From the NCBI GenBank assembly GCA_023439185.1, contig JAEXOR010000034.1:42140-106139 (forward strand): 64,000 bases of DNA, in the 5' to 3' direction. Positions 45,009 to 54,379 of this stretch are shown in pieces; positions within the stretch are counted from its first letter, which is position 1; each line of letters starts with the position of its first letter. The DNA is from Bacillota bacterium. Its GTDB lineage: Bacteria; Bacillota; Desulfotomaculia; Desulfotomaculales; Desulfallaceae. A model generated the notes under the pieces. It worked only from the letters and a program-made list of their open reading frames with translations. It made no database searches and was not told the DNA's origin. The position numbers and the translations under genes are program-made.

Positions 45009-45737
45009 TTATTTTTTCCCCAGCAGCCTGTCGGCCATGGCCTGGTTGGCCCGCAGCTCAAAATCGTCTTCCAGTGGGCTAAGACGGTGGTTCTGTCCCC
45101 TTCTGCGCAGTGCGAGAGCAATCAGCAAATCGGTCAGCGCCGGGTTTTTGGGCAGCAGCGGCCCGTGCAGATAAGAGCAAAATACGTTTTTATACCGGGC
45201 TCCCTCGGTTTTGTCGGTCCCGTTATTGCCGCCGCCGTGCACCACCCGGCCCAGCGGCGAAACACCGTTTAAATATGTCCTGCCGCCGTGGTTCTCAAAT
45301 CCCACCAGCCTGCTTTTGACACCGTCTATTTCCGCTTCGACAATTACATTGCCGATCAGCCGGCTGTCGCCGGCTTCGGTGTAATGCTCCATTAAACCCA
45401 ATCCGGGAATTTCAGTCCCGTCGGGCATCCGGTAATACCGTCCCAGCAGCTGATAGCCGCCGCAAATGGCCAATACCACCAGACCTTCTCCCACCGCTGT
45501 CTTAAGGCTGTCCATCCGGTTAAACATGTCCCCGGCCATCAGGCTCTGTTCCCGGTCCGAGCCGCCGCCCAAAAACAAAAAATCGTAATCTTCAAATTGC
45601 ACCCGGTCGCCCAGATTGATTTCCTTAATCCGCACCGGTATGCCCCGCCACCGGCAGCGCTGGGCAAAGGCCATCACGTTACCGCGGTCGCCGTACAGAT
45701 TCAGCAGATCAGGATACAGGTGACAAACTGTAATCAT
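45009..45737 (-). CDS. gatD: Lipid II isoglutaminyl synthase, glutaminase subunit GatD
   Basis: 242 residues of the class I (CobB/CobQ-like) glutamine amidotransferase family. The catalytic Cys is in LAICGGYQLLG (C92) and the His in YLHGPLLPKNP (H191). It supplies ammonia to MurT to amidate the D-Glu of lipid II. It overlaps murT by 29 bases, confirming the pair. Confidence 0.95.
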   Translation of the reverse strand: MITVCHLYPDLLNLYGDRGNVMAFAQRCRWRGIPVRIKEINLGDRVQFEDYDFLFLGGGSDREQSLMAGDMFNRMDSLKTAVGEGLVVLAICGGYQLLGRYYRMPDGTEIPGLGLMEHYTEAGDSRLIGNVIVEAEIDGVKSRLVGFENHGGRTYLNGVSPLGRVVHGGGNNGTDKTEGARYKNVFCSYLHGPLLPKNPALTDLLIALALRRRGQNHRLSPLEDDFELRANQAMADRLLGKK

Positions 45738-47124
45738 CTTGACCCTTCACCCTTTCCGCCTGCCGGCTTAATATTTTTTCCACCGGCCATAACGCCGTAT
45801 AAGTAGCTAAGATGCTTACGCTCTCACCTTTTCCCTTCAGCACCTGCTCCACTGCCCCGCGGTATTCCTTTTCAATATCCACCATCCACACCGGCAAACC
45901 CGCGTATTTAAGACGCAATGCCATATCCTCGGCCCTCTGTCCCGAGCACACAAACCGGCTAAACTTTTCCGGCTGCGGAGCCAGCATTTCAAAATCCACG
46001 TCCCAGAGCCAGGATATATCCCTGCCGTCGGCGTCGTTGTCATTAATGGCAATTAATACTTCCTGCTTTCCGGCCCCATGGTGCCCCAAAAGAGCATCCA
46101 GAGCCCGGTTGAACCCCGCCGGATTTTTGACCAGGTTCAGAAGCACCCGCCGGTTGTGATAACGGAAGGTTTCCATCCTGCCCGTGGCCGGCAGGTACTT
46201 GCCGAGGGCGGCAAGAGCGGTTTGCGGATCCACCTGCAGCGATAACGAGGCGCATAATGCCGCCATGGCGTTGTACAGGTTATGCAGACCGCGCACCGGA
46301 ATTTTAACTTCCCTGCCGACGCCGCCATATCCGACCATGGCCCTGACGCCGGTTTTATCCTCCGACACCGCTGAAGCTTCCAGATCGGGGCAGGGACGGG
46401 CAAACCCGCACCCGGGACACGAATAATCACCCAGTTGACTGTAGATATAAACGGTGTAATGCAGTCCGGCGCCGCATAAAGGGCAAAATTTGGCTTCCCT
46501 GCTGTATGAGGCACCGGAGGACAGTTCCCGCTCCGGAAAAATACCGTAAAACAAAGACGGCAGGCCTGATTCAACCGCCAGGCGCGCCACCAACGGATCA
46601 TCACCGTTAAGGATTAAGGTCTGGTTGCCGGAAAACTTTTTTAGCGCCTCCAGAACCTTTTTCACCGTGGTATCAAGTTCACCGTAGCGGTCAAGCTGAT
46701 CGCGAAAAAAGTTGGTTACCACCACCAGATCCGGCTTAATCCAGCCCGATACCAGCGGGAAAACGGCTTCGTCCACTTCCAGCACGGCATAATCGCTGTC
46801 AATCCGGCCTGTGACGCTGCCGGAGCGAACAAAAGCGGTAACCACTCCGGTCATCAGGTTGGCGCCCTCCAGGTTGGCCGTCACTTTATGACCGGCCTGG
46901 GCCAGGATGCCGGCCAGCATATTGTTGGTGGTGGTCTTGCCGTTGGTCCCGGTCACCATAATCACCCCTTTACGGGGCTGATGCCGGTAATATTTTAAAA
47001 TGTCCGGACAAATACGCAACGCCAACCGGCCGGGAAGCGACGAACCCCGGCCCCGGCCGGTTAAACGGCTGGCCGTCATGGCCAGCCTGGCCACCACAAC
47101 GGCCAGTATCAAACGCAAATTCAT
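45709..47124 (-). CDS. murT: Lipid II isoglutaminyl synthase, MurT subunit
   Basis: About 471 residues from the ATG at 47124 (GAGG six bases upstream). The Mur ligase P-loop is VTGTNGKTTT; a four-Cys zinc ribbon (CPLCGAGLHY and SCPGCGF) is typical of MurT. The C-terminal DUF1727 domain is present. A hydrophobic N-terminal stretch may associate with the membrane. It uses ATP and GatD-derived ammonia. Confidence 0.95.
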   Translation of the reverse strand: MNLRLILAVVVARLAMTASRLTGRGRGSSLPGRLALRICPDILKYYRHQPRKGVIMVTGTNGKTTTNNMLAGILAQAGHKVTANLEGANLMTGVVTAFVRSGSVTGRIDSDYAVLEVDEAVFPLVSGWIKPDLVVVTNFFRDQLDRYGELDTTVKKVLEALKKFSGNQTLILNGDDPLVARLAVESGLPSLFYGIFPERELSSGASYSREAKFCPLCGAGLHYTVYIYSQLGDYSCPGCGFARPCPDLEASAVSEDKTGVRAMVGYGGVGREVKIPVRGLHNLYNAMAALCASLSLQVDPQTALAALGKYLPATGRMETFRYHNRRVLLNLVKNPAGFNRALDALLGHHGAGKQEVLIAINDNDADGRDISWLWDVDFEMLAPQPEKFSRFVCSGQRAEDMALRLKYAGLPVWMVDIEKEYRGAVEQVLKGKGESVSILATYTALWPVEKILSRQAERVKGQDDYSLSPVS

Positions 47125-47171
47125 AATCTGCCTCTGCAATATAAAATTTGTTTTACTCAGTTCGCAGCTTG

Positions 47172-48125
47172 TCAGTCCGCGGTTTGATAATAAACTACCC
47201 CGCCCCGCTTATCACAGCCGACCAGCCGGTTCTCCATCATCAAATCCAGGTTGGCCTGGATTTCGGATAACCCCAGAAAGACGTCCCAGCCTTTAAGCTT
47301 TGGATATACCTTGCGGCACAACTGGTATGTGCTCAGCTCGTCGTCTTTTAATTTATCCAGCATCAGGTTAACCTGCCGGTCATGGTGCTTCCGCACACCC
47401 TCAATCACGCCGTGATAATCACTGAACGCACCGCCGTGCCCCGGGAACACCACTGATATGTCCATCTGTTCCACCCGTTCCAAGCCCCGCAGGTACTGTC
47501 TCAGGGTGGGCAGACGCCGGCCGGGATTGTCGGGGTCCGGCTCCATGAGGGGGTTGGGGGAGATATGAGAGATCATGAAATCGCCGGAAAAAAAGAACTT
47601 TTGCTCCGGGCCGTAGAAGCACAAATGCCCGGGGCTGTGCCCCGGCAGATGCAGCGCCTGCAGCACTCCGTCATCAAACTCCAACCGGTCTCCATCCCAT
47701 AGTTTATGAATTTTTTCTTTGATCATCGTCACGCCGGGCAGTTCTTCCCGTTCCGTCTGGATAGCCTGGATCTCTTCCAAGGCAATACCGGTTTCCAGCA
47801 GGTACGGTATCCGTTCCTTGATCGGATCTTCCGCTCCGGCCAGTTTTTGGATTTCTATTTCATGCGCCATCATGGCGGCGCCGGACTCGGCGGCAATTGC
47901 AGCCGCCAGCCCGGCGTGGTCCGGGTGGCTGTGGGTCAACAACACCCGCTCAATATCATTTATGTCTACGCCCAGAAGCGTCAGCATGTGCCGCAGCACT
48001 TTGTATGCCTCCGGCGTATCCGCGCCGGCGTCAATCAGGGTCACCGGGCGGTTTTTGATGACATAAACGTTTACCGGACCCACCTTGTATGGTGTGGGCA
48101 TTATTATCTGGTATACGGACAGCAC
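47172..48125 (-). CDS. MBL-fold metallo-hydrolase
   Basis: 317 residues. LTHSHPDHAG (H65, H67, D69, H70) is the zinc site, with LHLPGHSPGHLCFYGPE and VVFPGHGGAFSDYH further ligands. A C-terminal helical, winged-helix-like part (STYQLCRKVYPKL) recalls the LACTB2/hydroxyacylglutathione-hydrolase type. The substrate is unknown. It lies upstream of murT but with a gap, so a functional link is unproven. Confidence 0.9.
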   Translation of the reverse strand: MLSVYQIIMPTPYKVGPVNVYVIKNRPVTLIDAGADTPEAYKVLRHMLTLLGVDINDIERVLLTHSHPDHAGLAAAIAAESGAAMMAHEIEIQKLAGAEDPIKERIPYLLETGIALEEIQAIQTEREELPGVTMIKEKIHKLWDGDRLEFDDGVLQALHLPGHSPGHLCFYGPEQKFFFSGDFMISHISPNPLMEPDPDNPGRRLPTLRQYLRGLERVEQMDISVVFPGHGGAFSDYHGVIEGVRKHHDRQVNLMLDKLKDDELSTYQLCRKVYPKLKGWDVFLGLSEIQANLDLMMENRLVGCDKRGGVVYYQTAD

Positions 48126-48209
48126 GCTCTGTTCTCCTCTCCCTGATCAGCAAACGCAACTATTGGTTAAACAAGCCTGGTGGCGGTACGGTACCTAGCG
48201 CAATGATGT

Positions 48210-48238
48210 AAAAAACCACGCTTTAAGGGCGTGGCTCT
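48210..48238 (-). terminator. Rho-independent terminator of the glutaredoxin gene
   Basis: CCACGC/GCGTGG stem (48234-48229/48221-48216), extended by AG pairs, then TTTTTTAC on the minus strand, about 30 bases past the stop. Confidence 0.82.
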
Positions 48239-48267
48239 TAACGGCCAACTGCCGTGGATTATACTCC

Positions 48268-48483
48268 TCACCCGCCGCCTTTATATCCCGTGGCAATGAC
48301 TTTACCGTCTTCCACAATCACCGGTACCCGGCCGGCTCCGTATTTTTCCTGAACCAGGCGCTTGGCCTCCGCATCCTCACTGGTATTAATCTCCCTGAAC
48401 GAGACTCCTTTGGCCGTATAATCGTCCACGGCCTTCTTGCAGAACGGGCAGCCGGTCTTGGTATAAATAATGATCTCACTCAT
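48268..48483 (-). CDS. Glutaredoxin-like protein
   Basis: 71 residues, thioredoxin fold. CPFC at 12-15 is the redox site, with VPVIVEDGKVI (cis-Pro) and a Gly-rich end. It probably reduces disulfides or mixed disulfides in the cytosol. It is coupled to the DUF4198 gene (12-base gap). Confidence 0.93.
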   Translation of the reverse strand: MSEIIIYTKTGCPFCKKAVDDYTAKGVSFREINTSEDAEAKRLVQEKYGAGRVPVIVEDGKVIATGYKGGG

Positions 48484-48495
48484 GGGTTTGCCTCC

Positions 48496-49128
48496 TTACC
48501 GCACCCCCGGTATAACCAGGGTCGCTGTATATTTGTCCTCTTCGCCGGCGGCCTGCACCCGGAACATCCAGTGGCCCCGGGCGTCAAATGTAAAATTCAG
48601 GACCCCGTTTTCGTCCGTGAGCAGTTCATGGGCAAAGCCGTCGCCGTCATAAATATGGTACGTGGCCTGCGCCGGGGTTCCCGCCAGCGGTTTTCCGTCG
48701 AACAACACGGTCAGGCTGACGGTGTCGCCGGGATGAAACTCATCATAATCTTCCGGCACGATTTCCAGCCCCCGGTTAAACGCCGTGCCGTGTCCGTGTA
48801 CGTGGTGTCCGAAGGGCACCAGTACCCGGGCCTGGTAATGAGATTTGCCGGCGTGGTACTCAGCCTGCACGGTGTAAATGCCTTCCGGTCCGCCCTCAAA
48901 GACCAGTTCATAATTGAAACCGTCCCGGTCCAGGGCCACGGGCAAATTAAACTCGCGCCCGCCGGGTTCCCGCACCAGGCCTGTCCAATTTACAGGCTCT
49001 TCAGGCTTGTCCCGTTTCATGGCCCGGCCCCAGAGAGCTTTTACCCTGGCGCTGTCGCCATGATGAAAATGAAGGTGAGCGGGTTCCAGCCACAATTCAT
49101 GCCCGTTCACAACTTGTTCCGCGCTCAA
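48496..49128 (-). CDS. DUF4198 domain protein, apparently without signal peptide
   Basis: About 210 residues. HELWLEPAHLHFHHGDSARV matches the start of mature DUF4198 proteins, which are linked to nickel/cobalt uptake and normally exported. Two Ig-like beta domains follow, with HHVHGHGTAFN as a His-rich possible metal site. The preferred start is a TTG at 49128 six bases after AGGTGG; a longer ATG start at 49173 also fails to give a signal peptide. The location is therefore unclear. It lies upstream of the glutaredoxin gene. Confidence 0.7.
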   Translation of the reverse strand: MSAEQVVNGHELWLEPAHLHFHHGDSARVKALWGRAMKRDKPEEPVNWTGLVREPGGREFNLPVALDRDGFNYELVFEGGPEGIYTVQAEYHAGKSHYQARVLVPFGHHVHGHGTAFNRGLEIVPEDYDEFHPGDTVSLTVLFDGKPLAGTPAQATYHIYDGDGFAHELLTDENGVLNFTFDARGHWMFRVQAAGEEDKYTATLVIPGVR

Positions 49129-49196
49129 TAAACCCACCTGCCTTAAAAGTGTACTGTTTCTATTATATAGCATTGCCCTGTTTTTTTAAAACAGTT

Positions 49197-49910
49197 CTAT
49201 ACCAAACCTTTCAGGAATTGCTGCCGCAACCCCTCGTCAAACCTCTCTATGGCGTAACGCAGCATGGTGCGGGGCATTTGCCTGTAATGCTGTTCAAGAA
49301 ACGCAATCTCTACCGCGAAATCCCGTTTGCCAATCTCCCTCAGCATCCAGCCCACCGCTTTTTGGATCAAATCATGCCGGTGGTTTAAAAGCAGCGCCGC
49401 TATCCGCAGGGTATCGTCGTACCTGTTTTGCTTGATGAAATGGAAAGTGGCCAGCACCGCCATCCTCTGTTTCCAAATGTCGTTTTCCCCGGCCAGACGG
49501 TATAGAATGTCTTTCTCCTTGTCCAGCAGGTAAGCGCCCAGGATCTTGTCCGCCGATGCGTCAACCAGATCCCAGTTGTTTATATACGCGGTATTGGCCA
49601 GGTAAAAGTCAACCACGGCCTTCTTTTCCGCTTCGCCGACCAGTTTCTCATACCGGTATATCAGCATGAACAAGGCGGTTAACCGGAACTCATGGACGGG
49701 ATCGCGCAAAAGTTTTTCAACGTCAGCCAGTGTCGCCTGCCTGAAAAACTTTTTAGCCGCTTTTCTCTGGTGCGGCACGGTAACCCCGACAAATATATCC
49801 CCTTCGGCGTAACCGCCGGGCCCGGTTTTAAAGAACTTCGGCAAAAAGTCCGCTTTTACCGGATCTGAGTACCGGAGCAGTTCTTTTTTAATCTCCTGCA
49901 CAAGGTCCAT
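49197..49910 (-). CDS. DNA alkylation repair protein (AlkD-like)
   Basis: 237 residues of HEAT-like helical repeats. HQRKAAKKFFRQATLADVEKLL and YINNWDLVDASADKILGAYL (catalytic Trp and Asp region) are typical. It removes bulky or cationic alkylated bases. It lies six bases after the CDF gene's... next gene on the same strand, spaced closely enough to be co-transcribed with it. Confidence 0.93.
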   Translation of the reverse strand: MDLVQEIKKELLRYSDPVKADFLPKFFKTGPGGYAEGDIFVGVTVPHQRKAAKKFFRQATLADVEKLLRDPVHEFRLTALFMLIYRYEKLVGEAEKKAVVDFYLANTAYINNWDLVDASADKILGAYLLDKEKDILYRLAGENDIWKQRMAVLATFHFIKQNRYDDTLRIAALLLNHRHDLIQKAVGWMLREIGKRDFAVEIAFLEQHYRQMPRTMLRYAIERFDEGLRQQFLKGLV

Positions 49911-49916
49911 GACTAA

Positions 49917-50900
49917 TTACTCCAGATTTTTTTCGTTTCCGGGACGGCAGTCCGAACATATATCGCAGCTCCCGCTCCCGCAGTTTTTTTGGTGGTATAC
50001 CAGCCGGATATGACATAAATCGCAGTCGCCCTCTACCGGCATACAGGGTTCCGGGTGTATAATCACCTGCACCGCCGGCAGCCGGCTGCGCAGGTCCAAC
50101 TCAATTTTATCACACAGGGCATGGATGGAAACTATTTGCTTGCCCCGGGGCACCACCAGGTTAAAGTCGACATGCTTTTCCGGGCCGGCCTTGCGGGTAC
50201 GCAGGTTGCGGTAATCCACATACAGGCCGGCATATTCCTGCAGTACTTCTTTAATCGCCTTTTCGTCATCGTCCGGCAGCCTGACGTCAAGGATACTGCC
50301 CACCGACTCCCGCAGCAGTCCGTATGCCGCTTTTAATATCAGCAACGCCACCGCCATAGCGATAATGGGATCGATGATATATAACCCGGTCAGTTTGATG
50401 GCCGCTATACCCGCCAGAACCCCCAGCGAGGTAATCACATCGGTACGCAGATGCCAGGCGTCGGCAGCCAGGGCGGGAGAATCCGTTTGCTTTGCCGTAT
50501 GCATCAACCGGGAAGAAACATACAAGTTCACTGCCGCTGAAATACCCATCACCACCATACCCAGACCCAACGACTCCACCTCGGTGGTTTCATACAGCTT
50601 GGGCACGGCCTCCTTGATGATAAATACGGCAGCCGCAACGATCAGCACAGCCTCAATGATCGCCGCCAGGTTTTCAAACTTGCCGTGCCCGTAAGGGTGC
50701 CGTTCATCGGCCGGCTTGTTGGACTCCCGCACCGAAGCGTAGGCGATAATCGCCGCCACCAGGTCAAGTCCGGAGTGTACCGCTTCCGAAATGACACTGA
50801 TGGAGTTCATGGAAAAACCTGCCACAAGCTTGCCGGCCGTTAAAAAAGTATTTGATATAATTGACAAGCGGGCGACCTTTGTTTTTTCCCGCGGGTCCAT
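49917..50900 (-). CDS. Cation diffusion facilitator family transporter with Cys-rich tail
   Basis: About 327 residues from the ATG at 50900 (GGGGAG upstream). Six membrane segments and the metal-site pattern HSGLDLVAAI and HLRTDVITSLG identify a CDF exporter of Zn, Fe or related ions. The cytoplasmic domain ends in an unusual tail with eight cysteines (CMPVEGDCDLC, then CGSGSCDICSDC) plus histidines, likely to bind metal. It precedes the AlkD-like gene. Confidence 0.93.
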   Translation of the reverse strand: MDPREKTKVARLSIISNTFLTAGKLVAGFSMNSISVISEAVHSGLDLVAAIIAYASVRESNKPADERHPYGHGKFENLAAIIEAVLIVAAAVFIIKEAVPKLYETTEVESLGLGMVVMGISAAVNLYVSSRLMHTAKQTDSPALAADAWHLRTDVITSLGVLAGIAAIKLTGLYIIDPIIAMAVALLILKAAYGLLRESVGSILDVRLPDDDEKAIKEVLQEYAGLYVDYRNLRTRKAGPEKHVDFNLVVPRGKQIVSIHALCDKIELDLRSRLPAVQVIIHPEPCMPVEGDCDLCHIRLVYHQKNCGSGSCDICSDCRPGNEKNLE

Positions 50901-51079
50901 AGAAATTCTCTCCCCGAAAAAATGGGACAATGCCCTGAAGTAAATTAATGCCCGGGGCCATCATCTTTATACAGGCCAAGATGAAGTCCCGCGGGCATAA
51001 CCGCTGCCGTTACGGCCCGGCCGTTTTCTGAGCCGGCCTGACTGTGTTCACTTCAATATAACATATGTTGCTATGGCAT

Positions 51080-51742
51080 TCAATGATTATCCTCATCATC
51101 TACGTCGCGGGTTTCCTCGTAAAACATACCGTCATCCCCCACCTCGTAAGGAATGTGATCCACCAGTTCGGTGTAACCCACCGCTTCCTCATCGGCGCTG
51201 CCGCCGCCGTAATAGGAACCGGCTCCGGAGTGGGGTGAATGCTCCTGCCACTTTGCCAGATCCTGCCAGGCGTCCTCAGTATCGTACATGGCCCCTTCCT
51301 GTTGACCCGTATTCCTGGCAAAAAACGGTTCCAGGACATCTTCTTCCACCGGCCGGACATTGATCCGGTTGGGCGCTTCCTCATAACGGCTATGACAATC
51401 CACGCACTGGGTGGTATAAGGAATTGCTTCCAGCCGTTCCACGGGGATATCCCGGCCGCAGGTATCGCATTTTCCATAAGCACCCTCATTCATGCGCGCA
51501 AAGGCGTGGTCGATGGCGTTAAGCTTAATTTGCGCGTCCTCACGGAGGGACATGTCTTTACTCCGCTCGAATACTTCGCTGGCTATATCGGCGGGGTGCT
51601 GGTCATAAGTGGAGAGTTCTTCCACGGAATCGGCCAGGGATGTATTCAGGCCCCCATCATCGATGTGCCTGATCATCTGCATATTCCTGCGTTTTTCCTG
51701 TTCCATTGCGTGCCTGAAATGCTCCAGCAATTCCTGTTTCAT
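51080..51742 (-). CDS. TraR/DksA-type zinc finger protein, YteA-like
   Basis: 220 residues. A helical N-terminus is followed by a C4 zinc finger, CDTCGRDIPVERLEAI then CVDCHSRYE, and an acidic C-terminus. The layout matches the YteA family of endospore formers, whose role is not settled. It lies upstream of the CDF gene with a 179-base gap (50901-51079) where no gene or clear signal was seen. Confidence 0.88.
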   Translation of the reverse strand: MKQELLEHFRHAMEQEKRRNMQMIRHIDDGGLNTSLADSVEELSTYDQHPADIASEVFERSKDMSLREDAQIKLNAIDHAFARMNEGAYGKCDTCGRDIPVERLEAIPYTTQCVDCHSRYEEAPNRINVRPVEEDVLEPFFARNTGQQEGAMYDTEDAWQDLAKWQEHSPHSGAGSYYGGGSADEEAVGYTELVDHIPYEVGDDGMFYEETRDVDDEDNH

Positions 51743-51758
51743 CTTCTGACCCCCAATG

Positions 51759-52070
51759 TTATTGTTTACCCAACTGGACCTGCACTATCTTGACCAGGTC
51801 GGCGATGAAGTCTCCAATCACAGGCAGGTTGAGCACCGCCAGCCGCTGCAGGATGAGCACGATGATCGCGCCCAGAATGGCAAACCCGACGGCAATACCC
51901 AGCCCCCGGGCAATACCGCTGATGAAGTTTATATATATCAGTTTGTACGGGTTTTCCAACAGATCCACGTATTCGGCCAGCTTCATTTTCTCCATGTTGA
52001 CGGCCAGATCGCGGACCCTTCCTTCAAGCGCCAGTAAAACCGCGTTTTCCCTGTCCTTCACCGGTTCCAA
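51759..52070 (-). CDS. DUF5665 domain membrane protein
   Basis: 103 residues. An amphipathic N-terminal helix is followed by two membrane segments (ISGIARGLGIAVGFAILGAI and the next hydrophobic stretch). The NPYKLIYINFISGIARGLG core marks the DUF5665 family. No function is known. Confidence 0.82.
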   Translation of the reverse strand: MEPVKDRENAVLLALEGRVRDLAVNMEKMKLAEYVDLLENPYKLIYINFISGIARGLGIAVGFAILGAIIVLILQRLAVLNLPVIGDFIADLVKIVQVQLGKQ

Positions 52071-52103
52071 CCCCCTGTTATTTCTTTAATGTGCCCAGGC
52101 GGC

Positions 52104-52138
52104 ACAAAAAAAATAAACGGGGCCGAAAACCCCGTTTA
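52104..52138 (-). terminator. Rho-independent terminator of secDF
   Basis: TAAACGGGG/CCCCGTTTA (52138-52130/52122-52114 on the minus strand), loop about seven bases, then TTTTTTTT. It lies 16 bases past the secF stop. Confidence 0.92.
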
Positions 52139-52153
52139 CAGTAATGTAAGCTA

Positions 52154-53017
52154 TTATCGCTGCCTTTTCTCCCTTAGCTTCAGGTCCACCCATAACGGAC
52201 AGGCGTTGAATATTGTTGAGTACACGCCGCTGCCGATACCGATAATCATGGCCAGCACAAAATTCTTGATGGTTGTGCCGCCAAGGAAATATAGGGCCAG
52301 CAATACAAACATTGTCGTCAGCACGGTATTTATGGAACGGGCCATGGTCTGCCAGATACTTGTATTGACCAATTCGTCCAGCGCCTCGCCCTTTTTGCGG
52401 TTCTTCAGGTTTTCTCTGATGCGGTCGAACACGATAATGGTATCATTTATGGAATAACCGATTACGGTCAATATGGCGGCCACAAAGGCACTGTCCACCT
52501 CCAACTGGAGGATGGAGAATATACCCATCACCACCAGGATGTCATGCAGGATTGCTATAACGGCGGCAATACCCTGTTTGAATTCAAAACGATAGCTGAT
52601 ATAAATCAGCATCAATATAGATGCCACCACCATGGCTAAGAGCGCGTTTATAGTCAATTCCCGGCCGATAACCGGACCGACCCTGTCGTTGCGCAGCAGG
52701 GTGATTCCGCCCAGTTTTTCGTCCAGTTCGGCAAGCAGCGTGGCGCTTTCCTCTTCGGAGAGTTCCCTGGTCCTGATCAGGTAATCGCTATCGCCGCTTT
52801 TCTGCACGTTGCGCGAGGCGCCGTACCCCAACCCCTCGACCACGCCGCGCACATCCTGGATGCCGGTATCCTGTCCGGCCCTTATTTCCACCAGGTTGCC
52901 CCCGGTAAAGTCAATACCAAGGTTTAAACCCTGCAGCGCCAGGGAGACCAGTCCGGGCACAATGACCAGCAGTGATATAATGTACCATATTTTTCTGTGC
53001 TTGATGAAATTAAACAT
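52154..53017 (-). CDS. secF: Protein translocase subunit SecF
   Basis: 287 residues with six membrane segments. LNLGIDFTGGNLVEI opens the first periplasmic region, and YSINDTIIVFDRIREN is the SecF signature. With SecD it uses the proton gradient to help release exported proteins. It follows secD after 13 bases. Confidence 0.97.
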   Translation of the reverse strand: MFNFIKHRKIWYIISLLVIVPGLVSLALQGLNLGIDFTGGNLVEIRAGQDTGIQDVRGVVEGLGYGASRNVQKSGDSDYLIRTRELSEEESATLLAELDEKLGGITLLRNDRVGPVIGRELTINALLAMVVASILMLIYISYRFEFKQGIAAVIAILHDILVVMGIFSILQLEVDSAFVAAILTVIGYSINDTIIVFDRIRENLKNRKKGEALDELVNTSIWQTMARSINTVLTTMFVLLALYFLGGTTIKNFVLAMIIGIGSGVYSTIFNACPLWVDLKLREKRQR

Positions 53018-53030
53018 TTTTCAGCCCTCC

Positions 53031-54272
53031 CTAAGCGCCATAATACCTGGGATTTTTCACCAGATTGGTGGCGGCGGCCAGATGCAGCATCCACCTGGTC
53101 ATGGTAATGGCGGTGAACATGCTGGCCAGGATACCGATACTCAAGGTAACCGCGAAACCGCGGATCGGACCCGAACCCAGGTAATAAAGCACCACCGTCA
53201 CAATCAGGGTAGTCACGTTGGCGTCAAACACCGCCACAAAGCCGCGTTTAAACCCTGCATCAATGGCGGAACGAATGCTTTTGCCGGAGCGCAGTTCCTC
53301 TTTAACGCGCTCGAAGATAATCACGTTGGCGTCCACCGCTATGCCCAGCGACAGCAGGAAACCGGCGATGCCGGGCAAAGTCATGGTGGCGTGGATACCG
53401 ATAAATATGGCGAAAACAATCAGCGCGTAAATGGCCAGCGCAATAGCGGCGATAAAACCGGGTACCCGGTAGTAAACGATCATGAACACCAGGATGGCAA
53501 TCAGGCCCACTATGCCGGCGTTAACGGACCGGTCCAGGGAATCCTGGCCCAATTGCGGGCCGACGGTGTTCTTGGCCATTACGTCCAGTTGCACCGGCAG
53601 GGCGCCGGAACGAAGCAGGATGGCGATGGTGTGTGCTTCATCCAGGTCGGCGTAACCGCTGATTTGCGCTTTGCCGCTGGGGATGGGCTCATTTACCACC
53701 GGGTTTTGCAGTATTTCGCCGTCCAGGTAAATACCAATCTGCCGCCCCACATTTGCAGCGGTGGCTTGGGCAAATTTTTGCGTGCCCTCCGAATTAAATT
53801 CAATGTCCACCGTGACCTGTCCCGTATTGGGGTTACGGCTTTCAATGGCGTTTTTCAGGTCCTTGCCGGTGACGATGGTCTCGCCTTCCATAGTCTTGAA
53901 TTCCAGGTAAGCCGGCTTGATCATGTCCTGCACCGCTTGTTCCGGGTCGTCAATCCCCGCCAGTTCGACAATGATGCGCCGCTCCCCCTGGCGTTGGATG
54001 ATGGGTTCGGCTACGCCGGTCTCATTGATCCGGTTCTCCAGGATGGCCACCGCCCGTTTTATACTATCGTCGGTAACCTTGGCTTCCGGAGTGTCCTTGG
54101 CTTCCAGCACAACGTGCACCCCGCCCTGCAAATCAAGACCCAGGATAATCTCCTTGCCCCAGGGCAGCCATTTGCTGTCCTTGAAAATCGGCAGCGGAGC
54201 CGCTGCCGTTAAAGCCAAGGCAATTACCACCACCAATATGGCAGCCAGGGTCAGTACTTTATTCCATCTCAT
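53031..54272 (-). CDS. secD: Protein translocase subunit SecD
   Basis: 413 residues. LGLDLQGGVHVVLEA and RRIIVELAGIDDPEQA are family motifs, followed by membrane segments with GIAVDANVIIFERVKEEL. It is shorter than proteobacterial SecD, as in many Firmicutes. It works with SecF and YajC; yajC lies 800 bases upstream. Confidence 0.97.
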   Translation of the reverse strand: MRWNKVLTLAAILVVVIALALTAAAPLPIFKDSKWLPWGKEIILGLDLQGGVHVVLEAKDTPEAKVTDDSIKRAVAILENRINETGVAEPIIQRQGERRIIVELAGIDDPEQAVQDMIKPAYLEFKTMEGETIVTGKDLKNAIESRNPNTGQVTVDIEFNSEGTQKFAQATAANVGRQIGIYLDGEILQNPVVNEPIPSGKAQISGYADLDEAHTIAILLRSGALPVQLDVMAKNTVGPQLGQDSLDRSVNAGIVGLIAILVFMIVYYRVPGFIAAIALAIYALIVFAIFIGIHATMTLPGIAGFLLSLGIAVDANVIIFERVKEELRSGKSIRSAIDAGFKRGFVAVFDANVTTLIVTVVLYYLGSGPIRGFAVTLSIGILASMFTAITMTRWMLHLAAATNLVKNPRYYGA

Positions 54273-54379
54273 ACCGGCTTTCCCCCTATAAATAAGGTGT
54301 CGGAATCAAAACAAAGATTTCGAAAGGTCGTGCTCCTTTATGAACACTCACATAATATATAAATATAATGCCTGGTTTC

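Noticed and set aside
52809..54212. Plus-strand open frame (467 codons) over secF/secD
   Set aside because: Antisense shadow: Gln/His/Gly-rich, no domain, no RBS, and it crosses two genes.
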